Shown here in pieces: positions 22,801-35,104 of a DNA stretch of 64,000 nt (its first letter is position 1; each line of letters begins with the position of its first letter). The notes under the pieces are model-generated. The model did not search any database. It saw only the letters and a program-made list of their open reading frames with translations, and was not told where the DNA came from. Location of the stretch: contig JAGUCH010000003.1 of NCBI GenBank assembly GCA_019096065.1, positions 1,178,001 to 1,242,000 of the forward strand, written 5' to 3'. Both the position numbers and the translations under genes were made by a program. The stretch comes from Paracyclopina nana. Lineage: Eukaryota > Arthropoda > Copepoda > Cyclopoida > Cyclopettidae.

Positions 22801-23052
22801 AATGTGCCTCAAGTCGTCGTCAATGCCGGAGATTTGAGATTTCAGCTCGGAAACTGTGTCATCGAGATTGGCTAAAGATTGCTCGGTGGGGAACAATTCG
22901 TTGATGTAATCAACTGCCGAGAAATCTGCCGCATCCAAGGGATCATCATCCGAGGAGAAAACTTCGGAAATAGCGGCTTGCACTGAGGCAGGAAATTGCA
23001 GAGGTTCAGATTCGTCATCACGTGAACTCGTTTCCGACTCTATGTTGTCCAT
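19889..23052 (-). CDS. VPS53: VPS53, GARP/EARP tethering complex subunit, 2 coding exons
   Basis: Exons 23052-20844 and 20301-19889 join in frame to 873 aa. The product matches VPS53 along its length: the N-terminal coiled region (INELFPTEQSLANLDD, then TRDIKQLDAAKRNLT and ITTLNHLHMLVGG), [50 protein letters not shown], and the last exon KAPASYTKIVVKGMTRAEM ending SRIKKLEKMIKKRL. The protein tethers endosome-derived vesicles at the trans-Golgi (GARP) and recycling endosomes (EARP). The apparently longer N-terminus (to 23124) has no ATG and is rejected. The 542-bp intron (20302-20843) is far longer than others in this window and holds a same-strand open frame, described separately. Confidence 0.95.
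20344..20721 (-). CDS. Possible nested gene or alternative VPS53 tail: two-TM protein
   Basis: Inside the VPS53 intron, on the same strand, an ATG in strong context (GCCATGG, at 20721) opens a 125-aa frame. It has two clear membrane segments (CIKLLLLIFTLSAVLAVF and about residues 70-95, ASCVTIGALTIFASLVFFWF), an N-glycosylation-type NAS between them, and a basic C-terminus. The frame is continuous and in phase with the upstream VPS53 exon through the donor. Intron retention would therefore give a VPS53 isoform with a membrane tail; alternatively this is an independent nested gene. The nearest AATAAA on this strand lies just inside the last VPS53 exon (about 20285-20290). Not recognised as a known family. 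Other in-frame ATGs occur at 20769 and 20799. Confidence 0.5.
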   Translation of the reverse strand: MAIKYKCIKLLLLIFTLSAVLAVFCGASLIYLSYPSFAFIDATDALKDEGLNLPMKPHDFEKVQVINASCVTIGALTIFASLVFFWFAYDLALILWHGESSVDHCLYNQKYKKEIRTYLSQKNRQ

Positions 23053-23402
23053 TTTGGCGAGAAACCAGGCTGCAGACGTGTACTTCAGAACAATACCTTG
23101 AAAAATCTGGGAATGTTTTGGCACTTTTCAGTTATTTAGCTAGTGGGGACTCTAAACCGCAGAGTTTTGTAGAAAAACGCCAATGTGTCCCTCTAATTTA
23201 TCCGTCTGGTTACTTTCTGGTATTTTCGAAGAGAGAAAGGTTATCTCGCCATTTTCAGGATATAAAATGGTGAATGTGGCTTTTTATGCGAAAATTTCGC
23301 GATACAAAAAGAATATCAACGTGTTGCTCTGCAACTCGAATAGGTAAACAAACATTGACAACATTTTCATCTTGCGAAAAATCACTCGAACACAGCCCGA
23401 AA
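23053..23402. promoter_or_regulatory. Divergent upstream region of VPS53 and TOM6-like gene
   Basis: 350 bp between the two start codons on opposite strands. It must hold both promoters and 5' leaders. No distinct motif recognised. Confidence 0.45.
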
Positions 23403-23585
23403 ATGATGCCATTCGGTCCTCCTCAGCCTAAACCCGTCAAGGGACCCAAAGGTCGATTTGACTTTATCACAAGCTTGTACACAGACGAATTCAAGTGGTC
23501 GATCGTGAAATCGTCGTCCATGTTTCTGTTCGGCATTTATTTGGCTCGCGAGCTGCGCGGCGTGGACATTACAGGAGGCAACTAA
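23403..23585 (+). CDS. TOMM6: TOM6-like small mitochondrial import receptor subunit, 60 aa
   Basis: 60 residues starting MMPFGPPQPKPVKG. A single C-terminal membrane segment (SSSMFLFGIYLAREL) is followed by RGVDI. This matches the pattern of animal TOM6, where the tail-anchored helix ends in a VWLARNLSDIDL-like stretch. The preceding segment FDFITSLYTDEFKW aligns with the amphipathic stretch before the helix. TOM6 stabilises the TOM40 translocase in the outer mitochondrial membrane. The upstream part of the frame (to 23274) is open but lacks support. The stop is only 13 bp from the DECR1 stop on the other strand. Its AATAAA (23790-23795) lies inside the last DECR1 intron. Confidence 0.7.
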   Translation: MMPFGPPQPKPVKGPKGRFDFITSLYTDEFKWSIVKSSSMFLFGIYLARELRGVDITGGN

Positions 23586-23598
23586 GTTGAAGGTGAAT

Positions 23599-24843
<1,245 letters not shown>

Positions 24844-25461
24844 TTATATATTTAAAGTTCCAAGAGAACTCAATGAATTGGTGCTGAAAAAAAGCTTGAA
24901 AGTTTTAGGAGATATTAACAGATCCTTTGGTTTTTGCTTTTGCCGTTTTGCTGTCAAGTGTCAACAAAGTTTAGCAAAAACACAGACTCGAACTAGCATT
25001 TTTCAGGCAAAAGTATCAATGAGCACCCATAAATTATCATCCATCTCCAATATATTTTCCTATTTCAAATAGTAAATTAAAATTAATTAAGGGCAACCTT
25101 TATAGTTGAACGTAGTTCGAATCTATGACGATTTTTTTACCTAAATAGCGTAGAATCAGAGTAGTAGTATTCACTTGGCAATATTAATAGCTAAATGTAA
25201 GTTTTTCGAGTTAGTTAGCTAAGTGGATAAAATGCATCGCTATACACCATATCAATGGAGATCAAATTTACCATCTTACTCTCTTAGCTGCAAAGCTTTT
25301 AAATGGGCAAGCCATAAGATTTTACAATAACTGTGAGTGAATGGATATGTTTGTAGGTAACGAACTCAAAAATACTCATAAATACTCTAGGATCATTAGC
25401 ATTGCTCAATGATTTCAACCAAATTTCCAATCTCTGAGAACAAGATGAAAAAAAAATGTTC
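24844..25461. other. Intergenic; weak tRNA-like SINE head
   Basis: Around 25212-25275 a box A-like TTAGCTAAGTGGATAAAATGC and a weak box B-like ATCAAATTTACC are about 40 bp apart, suggesting a decayed tRNA-derived SINE. No gene seen in the rest. Confidence 0.3.
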
Positions 25462-26130
25462 ATGGTTATCGGTGGACAAGAAGTGCACAGTGCTACAAAG
25501 TACTAATGGATGGTAAGCATTGATGGCACAGTGCATATGTGCTCCGGAAGCATAATATCGTCTACCAAAGTTCTGACAGCGAAGCATTGCACACTTGATG
25601 GCTATTTGCACGAAATTGACCCTTCCTAATTTTCAGTTTATTTTGGTTCAAACATGAGAAACGCCCAAGACAAGTTTCACATCTCCTCCATAATCAGACC
25701 CCCAAAAGAGACATTCAACATGGATTTTGCCATATTAGTCCTCAACACTTCTCTGCATCCATGCCAGCCTTCCATAAGGCCTTTTATCTATCTCTGGATC
25801 TAGCTGACGATTTAACCCCAAGAGCAATAGTTACTACTATGGGATGGGGCAGAACCTCAAACTTGACCCAAACCCATAGCTCCTCTGTGAAAGAAGCAAG
25901 GATATCAATAATCCCCGATATTGATTGCTTCTCGTCAGACCAGCCGGATTTATTCTGCGCCAAAGACATTTCTGGAAGAAATTGCAACGGCGAAAGTGGG
26001 GGTAAAACTCGCATGAGAAGAGAAAATGACATGTTATACCTTCTCCTTTTTGTAGGGCCTGTAGTTGCTCAAAAGATGGAAAGTATATCCAAATTGGCAT
26101 TAATCGTTTTGAAAGTTCAAGCTCTGTTGG
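25462..26130 (+). pseudogene. Decayed trypsin-like serine protease
   Basis: Translation from 25466 gives a recognisable S1-family protease: VIGGQEVHSATK, then MCSGSIISSTKVLTAKHCT with the catalytic His region, a DFAILVL stretch with the catalytic Asp, VTTMGWGRTS, and NCNGESGGK at the catalytic Ser region. Two in-frame stops occur in the first half, and the frame changes near 25755 between the Asp and the MGWG motif. The Gly-Asp-Ser-Gly-Gly motif reads GESGGK. No signal peptide exon is seen. It looks like a dead host gene copy; intron misreading could explain one stop but not all the defects. Confidence 0.75.
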
Positions 26131-26352
26131 ATACCAAACAGGCCATTGCTTCAACCACTACATTTACAAACTTGGCCAAGACGTTGCTGACATTAAATAA
26201 CTAGAAGGTTAGCAAGGTTAGTTTGTATTTTGGCTTGAATGATCAATTGCGAATTGCAGCTAAATATTGCTAATTATAAAAAAAGAAGTACCTACGCATA
26301 ATGTTCTCAAGCAAGTAACTTGCTTCCAAGAGCGTTAGATGTGAATCACTTA

Positions 26353-27480
26353 TCAGTCATCAGATGATTGCACCTGGGGATCACGAAAACCCTTCAATGT
26401 TTTGATGCAATACAGCCATATTTCATCTTGGCAAGTTTCGTCATCCACGGACATATGATGGAATCCGTTTTCGAGGCTTTTGAAAGTAGAAGAGCGCTGA
26501 CAGGGCGTTTCAACCATACATTCACTCAGGGACTTTTCTGAGGGATGCCTGGACCGTTTCGAAGGATACCGTCCAATATATGGAGTGCACAACTCCATGG
26601 CTAAGGGCGTGTAACTATCGTTACCAGACACCGTTGCCCTTTTTTTGTAGGGCACTTCCTCACATTGCTCGGCTTGCACCAGGAAAGACGTGACCTTCGC
26701 TCGTTGGGGCCAAGCTTTGTTTTTCAAATCTGGACGAGACATTAAGGCATCAGGCAGAAGAACGTCACATTCTCTATTCAGTCTTGTCTTGAATGCCAGA
26801 TGAGCATTGGTCAGAGGAAACTCTTCACTTATTCTATCAAACAGCTTCTCATGTCCCATCTGAAAATTTTGATTTTATAATACAAAAAATATGTGGAATT
26901 CGAGTAGAATAGGTAAACAAATTATAAACAGAAGGCTTTCTTAGAAAACACGTACCACAACTCTGAAAATACGCAGCAGCTTCCTCTTGTCGATGCTGCT
27001 TGGAATGGCATGATGTTCACGCGTTACCTCGTAAGGAGGTAAGTCGATGAGATAAATTTCTTTTGGGCAAGCCGGTGATAAACCCAAAATGAGCGCAACC
27101 TGCTCCACATGAAACTTGGCAACAACTTGGCTCACGGTAGCTTCAAACGAGTCGAAATCTGATACGCAAACTGCAGCCTTTTTGAGAAACTTTTCTCTCA
27201 ATTTGGCCTTTCTCGCATTTGCTCGAAGCTGTTTTCGAGTCAATAAATCACCATCATTGATTATCGGTTCCTCGTTCAGGCTACAAAGACTTTGGCTAGA
27301 AACGTCCCTCCTCAAGCTGTCTAGCGTTAAAGGAATTTGCCGACGTTGATACAGCAAACTTTTCACTAATTCCAGAATAATAAGTGTGAGCTGGTCACTT
27401 GTCAACACTTCGTCGAAATTCAATTCAACTTGAATGTGCTCATCTTTCAATTTCGGCCTTGCCGTTTTTACGCGATTCAT
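26353..27480 (-). CDS. MAD2L1BP: p31comet (MAD2L1-binding protein), 2 exons
   Basis: Exons 27480-26956 and 26859-26353 join in phase 0 to 343 aa (human 274). Matches to p31comet: LVKSLLYQRRQIPL near residue 40, a helix and strand ending VALILGLSPACPKEIYLIDL, LLRIFRVV at the exon junction, and the C-terminal safety-belt-like segment DEIWLYCIKTLKGFRD (human EDYIWFQAPVTFKGFRE). The protein mimics MAD2 and with TRIP13 dismantles mitotic checkpoint complexes. The longer size comes from an insert with many Ser/Lys before the C-terminal motif. The frame extends four codons upstream without ATG, so MNRVKTARP is taken as the start. Confidence 0.85.
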
Positions 27481-27538
27481 TTTCGCGAACAATTCAAACT
27501 TTGTTTACGTTTTATTAAATCGACGTCGACGCATCAAC

Positions 27539-28022
27539 TAGAGGTGTATCGGGCTCAGGCCCGAGCCCGAAAGCCCGATACCAATTTCTGGCCCGAGCTA
27601 AATAAGACCCCAGCCCGAGCCCGACTCGGGCCGATTTACAGAAAGCCCGAAAAAGCCCGAAGTCATTTTCAAAAAGCCCGAAGTGGCCCGAATGACATTT
27701 TTTAAAAATTCAAAACTTCAGAAAAACAATTGCTCCAGATTGTGAGCTTTAATATTGAGTTTGATTGTTAAGTATCCCTTCATTTGCATAACCTTCAGTA
27801 ATTGATGAGAATTTCATAACAATAAAGTGATTTTTATTCAGATTTTTCCTGAAAAATTGTAGATTTTGTCTCGGCCCGAAAAGCCCGTAACATTTTTTGA
27901 CTGGCCCGAAAAAGCCCAAAGCCTGAAAAAAAAGTTCAGGCCCGGCCCGACCCGACCCGAGTAATTTTTTGAAAGCCCGAGCCCGACCCGAGCCCGACAT
28001 TTCTTGGCCCGATACACCTCTA
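27539..28022. mobile_element. 484-bp hAT-type MITE with GCCCGA-rich arms
   Basis: Terminal inverted repeats TAGAGGTGTATCGGGC (16 bp) are flanked by a perfect 8-bp duplication GCATCAAC (27531-27538 and 28023-28030). This identifies a hAT-superfamily insertion. Subterminal arms are full of GCCCGA/GGCCCG hexamers in inverted orientation, and the core is AT-rich. No transposase frame. It lies 58 bp upstream of the p31comet start codon, so it probably sits in that gene's promoter or 5' UTR. Confidence 0.9.
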
Positions 28023-28639
28023 GCATCAACTCAGTGAAAAGGAAACGAGCCGATAATTTTTGCCCACTCTAACAAACTCAACATCTATACCAAATCGTCC
28101 ATTTAGCTTAATGAATAATATCTAAGCGCAAAGGAATATCATTTACTATTGCCCAAATCTATTTAACACGAATTCTATATTTTTCCATTTATTTTAACCA
28201 TAGCTTGAAATTAACGGAGGACCTTCAAAACTCAGCTCTAATAACTCAGTTATTTGACTTGATATTGCTGACCGCAGAATCAGTTAGTCAGCACTCAGAC
28301 TGCCGGTGTCCCGTTCATCAGTGGCTTGTGGGCTGCGAAAGGCTTACTCGAGTTCTCAGTGTTGAAGACAAAAATCGGGAGAAGGAGAACTTGGTAAGTT
28401 TTTTGAGATTTTTTCCCTATAACAGTAGAAAATCTATTGCTTTAGGTAGTAGCTGCTTTGAAAATAAACCGTTCAGAGGTCTGAGCTCGTCCGATCGAGA
28501 AAAAAACCGAACGGAGAAAATGGGCGATGTACCCTTGGTTATCATTGGAAATTGCTATTTGCATTCACTTTTAGCATAGCTATATCTACGTTTCTGTTCA
28601 TCCTAGCGATTTTACTCTTAAGTAATTTAAGTTCTATTT

Positions 28640-28865
28640 TTGAATTTTAGTGGGGGTCATTGAAGCTATGTATCCCCAAAAAATGAGCCGTTTTTGCGTA
28701 AAACGCTTTTAATTTTTTTATGTTATTGGAAGCCATAGGCCAGGATTTTTATTTTATCACCAAATGAACCCTTGGGACATACGCTTTCAGAAAATATATA
28801 ATTCTTGGGCGTTGTAAGTAGTTTGGATTAGGTCCTTTGCCAAGTCAATGTGAACAGAGATATAA
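28640..28865 (+). repeat. Copy of a repeat related to the 10197-10800 foldback
   Basis: The order of phrases (ttgaattttagtgggggtcat, then an oligo-T run, atgttattggaagccatagg, gctttcagaaaatatataat) parallels the right arm of the 10197-10800 element, with many differences. The second half recurs at 29345-29490. Confidence 0.5.
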
Positions 28866-29344
28866 GCCTTGCATTTGAGCGTAAGAAAATATAGAGGGAG
28901 CTCATTTCCTGCGTTTCTGAAAATTCCTCCGCTGATCTTAGGCCTCTGAATGCAGCACCTTTTCCATTTGCTTTCATATAAAAACTGATGATATTGTAGC
29001 ATAAAATCAAAACATGAGCAGTCATTTGAAGACATTTGCAAAATGTTAGTGTTTTCAGAGAATTTTCTTTTTGCCAAAAGCATAGTTCTAATTGATATTG
29101 AGTTCTTGTGTGAATATGCCATGCACAAACAGAGATTTTTTACCAAAATTGTTGTTGATAAAAATACTAATGAGTTTACTTTCATCATTTTCGAAAATAC
29201 TTCATAGGTCTCAAGAAAAACTCAAAAATCCTTATTTCCCTTTGCTACGCCGCTGCGTTGATACTAGCTCTATTTTCACAATAGGGGGCGCTATTTACCC
29301 TCGACGGCAGGGGCTATAGCTAAATAATAAACTGTAGATGCTAG

Positions 29345-29490
29345 ACGTTTTTGAAAATTTCATGTTATGGAAAGCCATAGGCCAGGATTTTTAAATTACT
29401 GAAAATAAGCTTTCAGAAAATGTATATTTTTTGGGTGTTGTAATGAGTTTGGGTTAGGACCTTCTTCAAGTCAATGTGCTACGAGAGCTA
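29345..29490 (+). repeat. Second copy, direct repeat of 28718-28865
   Basis: Shares gccataggccaggattttt, gctttcagaaaat and caagtcaatgtg in the same order as 28718-28865, roughly three-quarters identical by eye. Probably a solo arm of the same MITE family. Confidence 0.5.
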
Positions 29491-32400
29491 CCATTTTTGA
29501 TAGTTTGAAAAATCGTAAAAAATTCCTTGAGCTTTCCAAATTAACTGATTGGCTTATTTCATTATCTTGTGCATACATTAATTTTCATCGGCTCAAAACG
29601 GTTGTCATTTCTTTTTACTAGCATCAATCTCTTTATCACCCTCTTTGCTACCTCCATCATAAGTGATGAGGTCCGATCTTATAGTTCTTTGCTTATATCC
29701 CCTAATGAAAAGGGCTTTGTTTAATGTTGTAAGTGTTGCATATAGAGGCACTCCTCTCACTTTTGCACGCTTTCATAAAATGCTTTTCCACATTTTGTTG
29801 GGCTGTCTGCATTTTTTCAAATTGGAAGCTATGTGTCTGGTGGGTAATTTATAAACACTACAGTGTATTTTATAGGTGGTGGTAAACCAGATGGCAACAC
29901 ACAAAACCAGGCCTCCAATGTCGTGACTACACCATTCCCGAGCTGAATATGAAAGGTTTACATTGGGCCAATCCGATGCCTTGCACTATCTATCTTTTAA
30001 GCCTCAAGCTCGAGACATGGCTATTGGAAATTCAATGTACAGCCATAACCAAATAATCATGGGCTCTCACACTTATTTGGATGCCAGCAAAACAAAGGTA
30101 AGCAAAATTAGTAGTTTTCAAGCAGGACTTTTTCCGGACGGACCAAAATTGAGATTATGAAGGTGTGGGACATGTCTAAAAAATCATATAGGGATCGGCT
30201 TTTACGCAAATATGCATATAAAACATTTTATGGCTCGCTTAGTTCTGTTACTTGGCAACTTTTTTCCCCTCCATTTTTTACGATTTAGGCCTTATAACAT
30301 TATTTAGCATGTGCTTCCATTGTCATCATTTTGATAATCTTTTGTCGTTAAACAACCTGGATAATTTTCCAAAATGGCTCAGGTTCTTATGGACTCAGGT
30401 TTTAGAAAAATATGCATTGGGTCAAAAATTGGCTTAGGACCTCCACCCAAGCATAAAGTAGGGCATTTGGTCCAAAAAGTATCAAATACATATAAAGTGG
30501 AAATGTCCTTGGGGCCGCTTACAGATGCCATTCTGGGACACTAAGACTCAAGAGTCGAACGTTTGAAGGCCGATATATGGGACTGCGTTCTTCCCAATTG
30601 GTGACATTGCTTCAAATGCCTCCAGTACCTGAGTGAATGCAAAAAATCAAAAGGAAGCCTTTCAACTGACACTAACAATTAATGTCCTCATGGGAATGCC
30701 ACATAAAAGCATTTCTAGTAATCATATGGTTTTATGTCATTGATTTTTTGTTGGGGTATAACCGCATCATACCAATTTGTTTAATTTTAATTAGTATATA
30801 GCCCTGTAATTACCTTCATAGCTATTTATCTAAAATACCGATTATGGCTATCAATCAGGAATTTGGTAATTTCGTGCAATTAATTGCATGTTTTTCTCTC
30901 ACTAGCTCCAATTAAGTGTTAAGGTGAATTTTGCCATTTTTCAAAGCATATTTTGCTGCAGCCAGATGCATCCAAAATTGAAGGGCCTACTTTACATAAA
31001 ATAAGGTGAGCCCTTAAAGTTCAATTTGCTCTCAAAGGAATTTTGGGCAGTACACGCACGAAAATAGATTAATTTCTTTGCGCATAATACACTCTGCCTG
31101 AAAGCCATATCGTATTTTCAAAGTCTAAAAAGTGCGCTATTTTCTTCGCATTTGCATGCATATTTTGCTGAAATTGTGAGCAATGTGCATCAAAGCTGTA
31201 GGAATTCTTTGAAATGCTCCCTTTTTTCTAGATGGAAGACATGTAAAATTGAAGCCTAGAGATTCGTTTTTTATATGGCTCCCTTGGGACCTTGCTATGC
31301 TTGGCATGCAAAGTGAAAATTCCTTCTGTTATTTCGGCCATTTTTTTTCGGTCATAATTCAGGCCCAATTTCGACTGGAAACTTTCTCTTAAGTTATAGT
31401 CAATAATCAGCTTTGCTGCAATGCAGCTACAAGATTTTCTTTGACGACAAATGTGAGAACTTTGACAGGTCTGTTATTATTCAATGACAAATACATGTGT
31501 GTTAGCAGTAGAATTTTTCACGTTTTTCTCACAGTTTAGGCTGGATAATAGGCAAGTCTCGAGGCCTTTTAAGGGACCCTCCATTCACATTCAGTCCATT
31601 GAGATCCGAAAGTACTTTCTCACGCTATTATAGGCTACTTCAAAAGTATGGAAAGATACCAAATTAATTACCCTTGGATTTTGGCACTTTTAAAATATTA
31701 CATTTTTCGTTATTTTCCAAAAACAGTACAGTGTTAACAATAGAAGGCTGAAAGTCAATTGTTAATTACCTAATTTTGGCCCCACTTCATATCTGATCAT
31801 CTATCTTTTTTACAATGGCTTACTAAAACGCTGGCTTTAGCTTTAGACCTCAAAAAAGAAAGGTGGAAGTCATGCTAATGCCTCTGCAGTGTCGTAATTT
31901 AACAAATGGCCTTTTACATTTCAGCCAAGTTAACTTGTTAATTGCCAACTCAACCAGATTGTCCCACAATTTTCAGACTAACTATAAAGGTCTTTTAATT
32001 TACTAGATCGCCTTAAAAAGTGCAATTATATGCTTACTTTGTTTAAAGCACTTTAAGAGGAAGCTTACTTTTCCATTGTGTTCCATGAAGAGCTCCGAAT
32101 GAATGGGGAAAGTAAGGAGCTTGTGGACATGGCTTTGCAAGGCCTTCTCCCCAAGTTTTGATGAGTTCTGCATCATGTTCATGCAAGAGATTTAGCAAAA
32201 AATCCCATGTGTTGCTGGGTCTTTGCTGAGCAATGGATCAACTCTGTGCAAGCATTTTTCCAGCAAAGTGAAAGCTACACAGTGGCAAATGGATTAAGTA
32301 CCAAGTGCTTATTTAGGTGGACAATTCTATCAAAACGTGTTAAAGTAGCACAAAAATTGCCTCAAGAATGAATGACTTAGCAAAATTCTGCACTAGGAAA

Positions 32401-32817
32401 AGAGTTATTTTTCTCAGATGAAGATGCTAGTTCAGCCTTTTTGGGGGGGCCTTCTTTATAGCAGAGTGACCTTTGCTTTCTCTAGAGACTCAATTTTTCC
32501 AGCCAACTTTCCTAGCCCAGTCACTCAGAAAAATTATGGTGTAATGACTCCGAAAGCTCTCTTAAAAATGACATATTGAGGTCAAAGTGGTAGTAGATAA
32601 GCAAAAAGAGTAAAACATGAGAGCTCTAAGTAGCCTTTAAAAGGAATATTGAAAGTAAAATACCTAGCAAAAATCTTGATTTTTTTCCTGCATAATTATT
32701 AAGTCAAAATTTCCCAATTTCCCATAATGTTAGTAAATGGTACTTTTTATTGTCTCTTTATTGAAATTGTGAGCAATTAAAATTGGTTCCACTTTTGGCA
32801 CTCAACTCAGTCAAAAT

Positions 32818-34934
32818 TCACACCAAAGTGTCACTTTTCTCTCTGATGAGCAATGACTGAAGGACTCTTTTCCTGCTTTCAAGAGACATGAGCCTGTTAT
32901 TGGTGTCATAGGAAGCTGCACCAATGGAGGACACTGCTGAGGCTGAGCTTGACATTGGATTACTGAAATTGTGATACTGTTTGCTGTTGGCCTCTGCCCA
33001 AAAGCCTGCTGGGCTCTTGAGTCCACTACTGGAACTGAAGCAGCCACTGTCATGGTCTGACAATTGATCATTATTCAGAGGCCTTTGGAAGCTGTTGAAG
33101 TATCCTTTGAGCCTACAGAAAATGAGAAAGCATCTTTTTATCTGTATACTTGAGTTGTAGCCTTTCTAAACAGTTATACCAGTTTTTTCTACTCACCCAT
33201 AAGTGGCTCCTGGTGTCATCAAAGTGGCAGAAGTGTTGCCTTGTGGCCTTTGATTAAGGGTGGCTGAATGTGGCCTCCATTGGTGCAAATGCATGTGGAA
33301 GGGTGGTGGGGGTTGGGGTTGGTGCATCATCAAGTGGGTGCTCTGGTGGCAGTCCAGTAAATCTGGCCTTTGACCTCTGAGGTCTTCAGTTGACCTCTCC
33401 TCAGCGCCATCCAGTTCAGCCCTCATTCTTGCCCTTTGTGCCCTGGCCAAGGCTGTAGTTTGCCTTATTTGTTGCTCCTCCAAACTAGCACTGTCCATGG
33501 ACTCAAGGGAGGCCATGGCTGTCACTGACCTGGAAATCTTGGCCTCCTCATCAGCAGCTGTGCTTGACTGGCTTTTGACCTCTAAAACAGGCCTCCTTCT
33601 TCTTTTTGTGTTCCTGATGAGCATTGCCAGGCACAGGCTGATGCTGAAGAAAGCAACTACCCCAGAGATGATGCCCCACAGCAAAATCCAGGAGACCACA
33701 CCCTCCCCATCTCCCACATAAGTGGCCACATTGGGGGAGTGGACCAGAGTGACATTTGCCTCAGAGGATGACCCACCCTCACTTGTGGCCAAGCATGTGT
33801 AGAGGTCACTTGAGGTTGGAGGCTCAATGTTCTGAATGCTCAGGTTGTACCAGCCTTTCCCAGCATAAATCACATAATGCTGCCCAGGCATTGACTTATT
33901 GAACTTGATTGGGGCGCCCTCATGAAGCCATGAGATTTGTGCTCCAGCCTCGCTGCCCTCTTCAAGTTTGCACGGCAAGAGGGCCTGACCGCCCGTCACT
34001 AAGACATGTGGGTGTGGCACTGACACAATTTGAGCACAAGTGAAATGTTTGCTGGAATCGAGGTCATGAAAGCCCTGCCCTTCAACAAGGGGTGGGTTTG
34101 CACATGTGGCTGAATTCAGGAGGAGCCTCTTGGCTTGCAGCCAATGCCACAAATCCTTGAGCTTGCAATCACAACGCCAAGGGTTTCCTGGAAAACTGAT
34201 TGTGTTAGTACGCTAAAAAGCTGAGTAGTGCAAGCGCTGTTTACCTTCTAAGCGGAGGCTTTTGAGGTTGTGAAGGCTGAAGAAGGGCCTCGCTGACAGC
34301 CATTTGAAATGGTTCGAGTTCAAGTGGAGCACTTCAAGGGTGTGTCCAAGTTTTGCAAAAGTGTTTGTGTCCAGTGCGGACAGGAGGTTCCTGCTCAGGT
34401 CAAGCATCCTCAAATGACTCATGGTAGGAAAAGATGCCAGTGACCTCAAATGGTTTGACGACAAGTGGAGCTTTCTTAAGCGGACATTGCTCTGTAAGTA
34501 TAGATTTTAAATTATTTAATCATATATATGTATTAATCTGGCATTTATACCTCAAAGGTTCCAGGGGTGATTTCACTTAGGTAGTTCTCCGACAAATCCA
34601 GTTCAATGAGAATGACCAAGCCAGCCAAGGCTGTTGGGTGGAGGTCACTGAGGCTGCAGTTTTTCATGTACACCTTTTGGACATTGATGAGGCCGGCCAA
34701 ATGGAAGGCCTTTGGTGGAAGTGTCTTCAATGGGTTATGGTCCATTACTAGCACTTGAATCAGGTCTGGTCTGGGGAAAAGGGGCAGGGATGTGAATGCT
34801 TCACAGACGGCTGTTCGCTTGCCAGAAGCCCATTTACACTTGCAAGCTTCAGGGCATTGGCTCCAGTCATCTAATTCCTCGGAAGGAGTGGCCAATGAGG
34901 CCAACAGGAGAAGAAAGACCAACTCTAGCAGCAT
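32818..34934 (-). CDS. Kekkon-like LRR-Ig transmembrane receptor, 4 exons
   Basis: Exons 34934-34551, 34491-34245, 34187-33197 and 33112-32818 close in frame to 638 aa. Order of parts: signal peptide MLLELVFLLLLASLA; Cys-rich N-cap (CPEACKCKW); about six leucine-rich repeats; C-cap NPWRCDCKLKDLWHWL at about residue 211; one Ig domain (LLPCKLEEG to LYTCLATSEGG); TM near residues 366-394 (WILLWGIISGVVAFFSISLCLAML); and a basic stop-transfer and long cytosolic tail rich in Ser, Gln and His/Pro. This is the insect Kekkon/vertebrate LINGO-LRIG-type plan; in flies Kek1 restrains EGFR and Kek5 modulates BMP signalling. Which kekkon it is cannot be decided. The frame extends upstream through a tandem duplication, but the chosen ATG gives the only good signal peptide. 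Confidence 0.88.
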
Positions 34935-34941
34935 CTTTGCA

Positions 34942-35104
34942 AGGCCTGGAAACATTAATTGGTTTTCATCTGTAAAAATTATTTTTTTGTGCTCTGAAAC
35001 CAAAAGTTGGAAGTTGGTTGCTAGGCCTGGAAACATTAATTGGTTTTCATCTGTAAAAATTATTTTTTTTGTGCTCTGAAACCAAAAGTTGGAAGTTGGT
35101 TAGC
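34942..35104 (+). repeat. 81-bp perfect tandem duplication at the kekkon start
   Basis: Copies 34942-35022 and 35023-35104 differ by one T in a T-run and the last bases. They lie immediately upstream of the chosen start codon of the kekkon-like gene. Each copy carries an in-frame ATG on the minus strand (MFPGLA), so the 5' leader has duplicated upstream start codons. Confidence 0.85.

Larger units (their letters stand above)
28031..32817. other. 4.8-kb gene-poor region
   Basis: Apart from the two repeat copies listed separately, I see no gene, RNA gene or element end. The poly(A) signals of the kekkon-like gene fall at its right edge: AATAAA on the minus strand around 32745-32762. A 124-codon open frame at 28205-28579 has no ATG at its start and no recognisable content. 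Confidence 0.45.

Noticed and set aside
23053-23124. N-terminal extension of VPS53
   Set aside because: Opens with GTG rather than ATG; MDNIESETSS at 23052 fits the family start.
28205-28579. 124-codon frame that might be an orphan exon
   Set aside because: No start codon, no matching neighbour exon and no recognisable motif.
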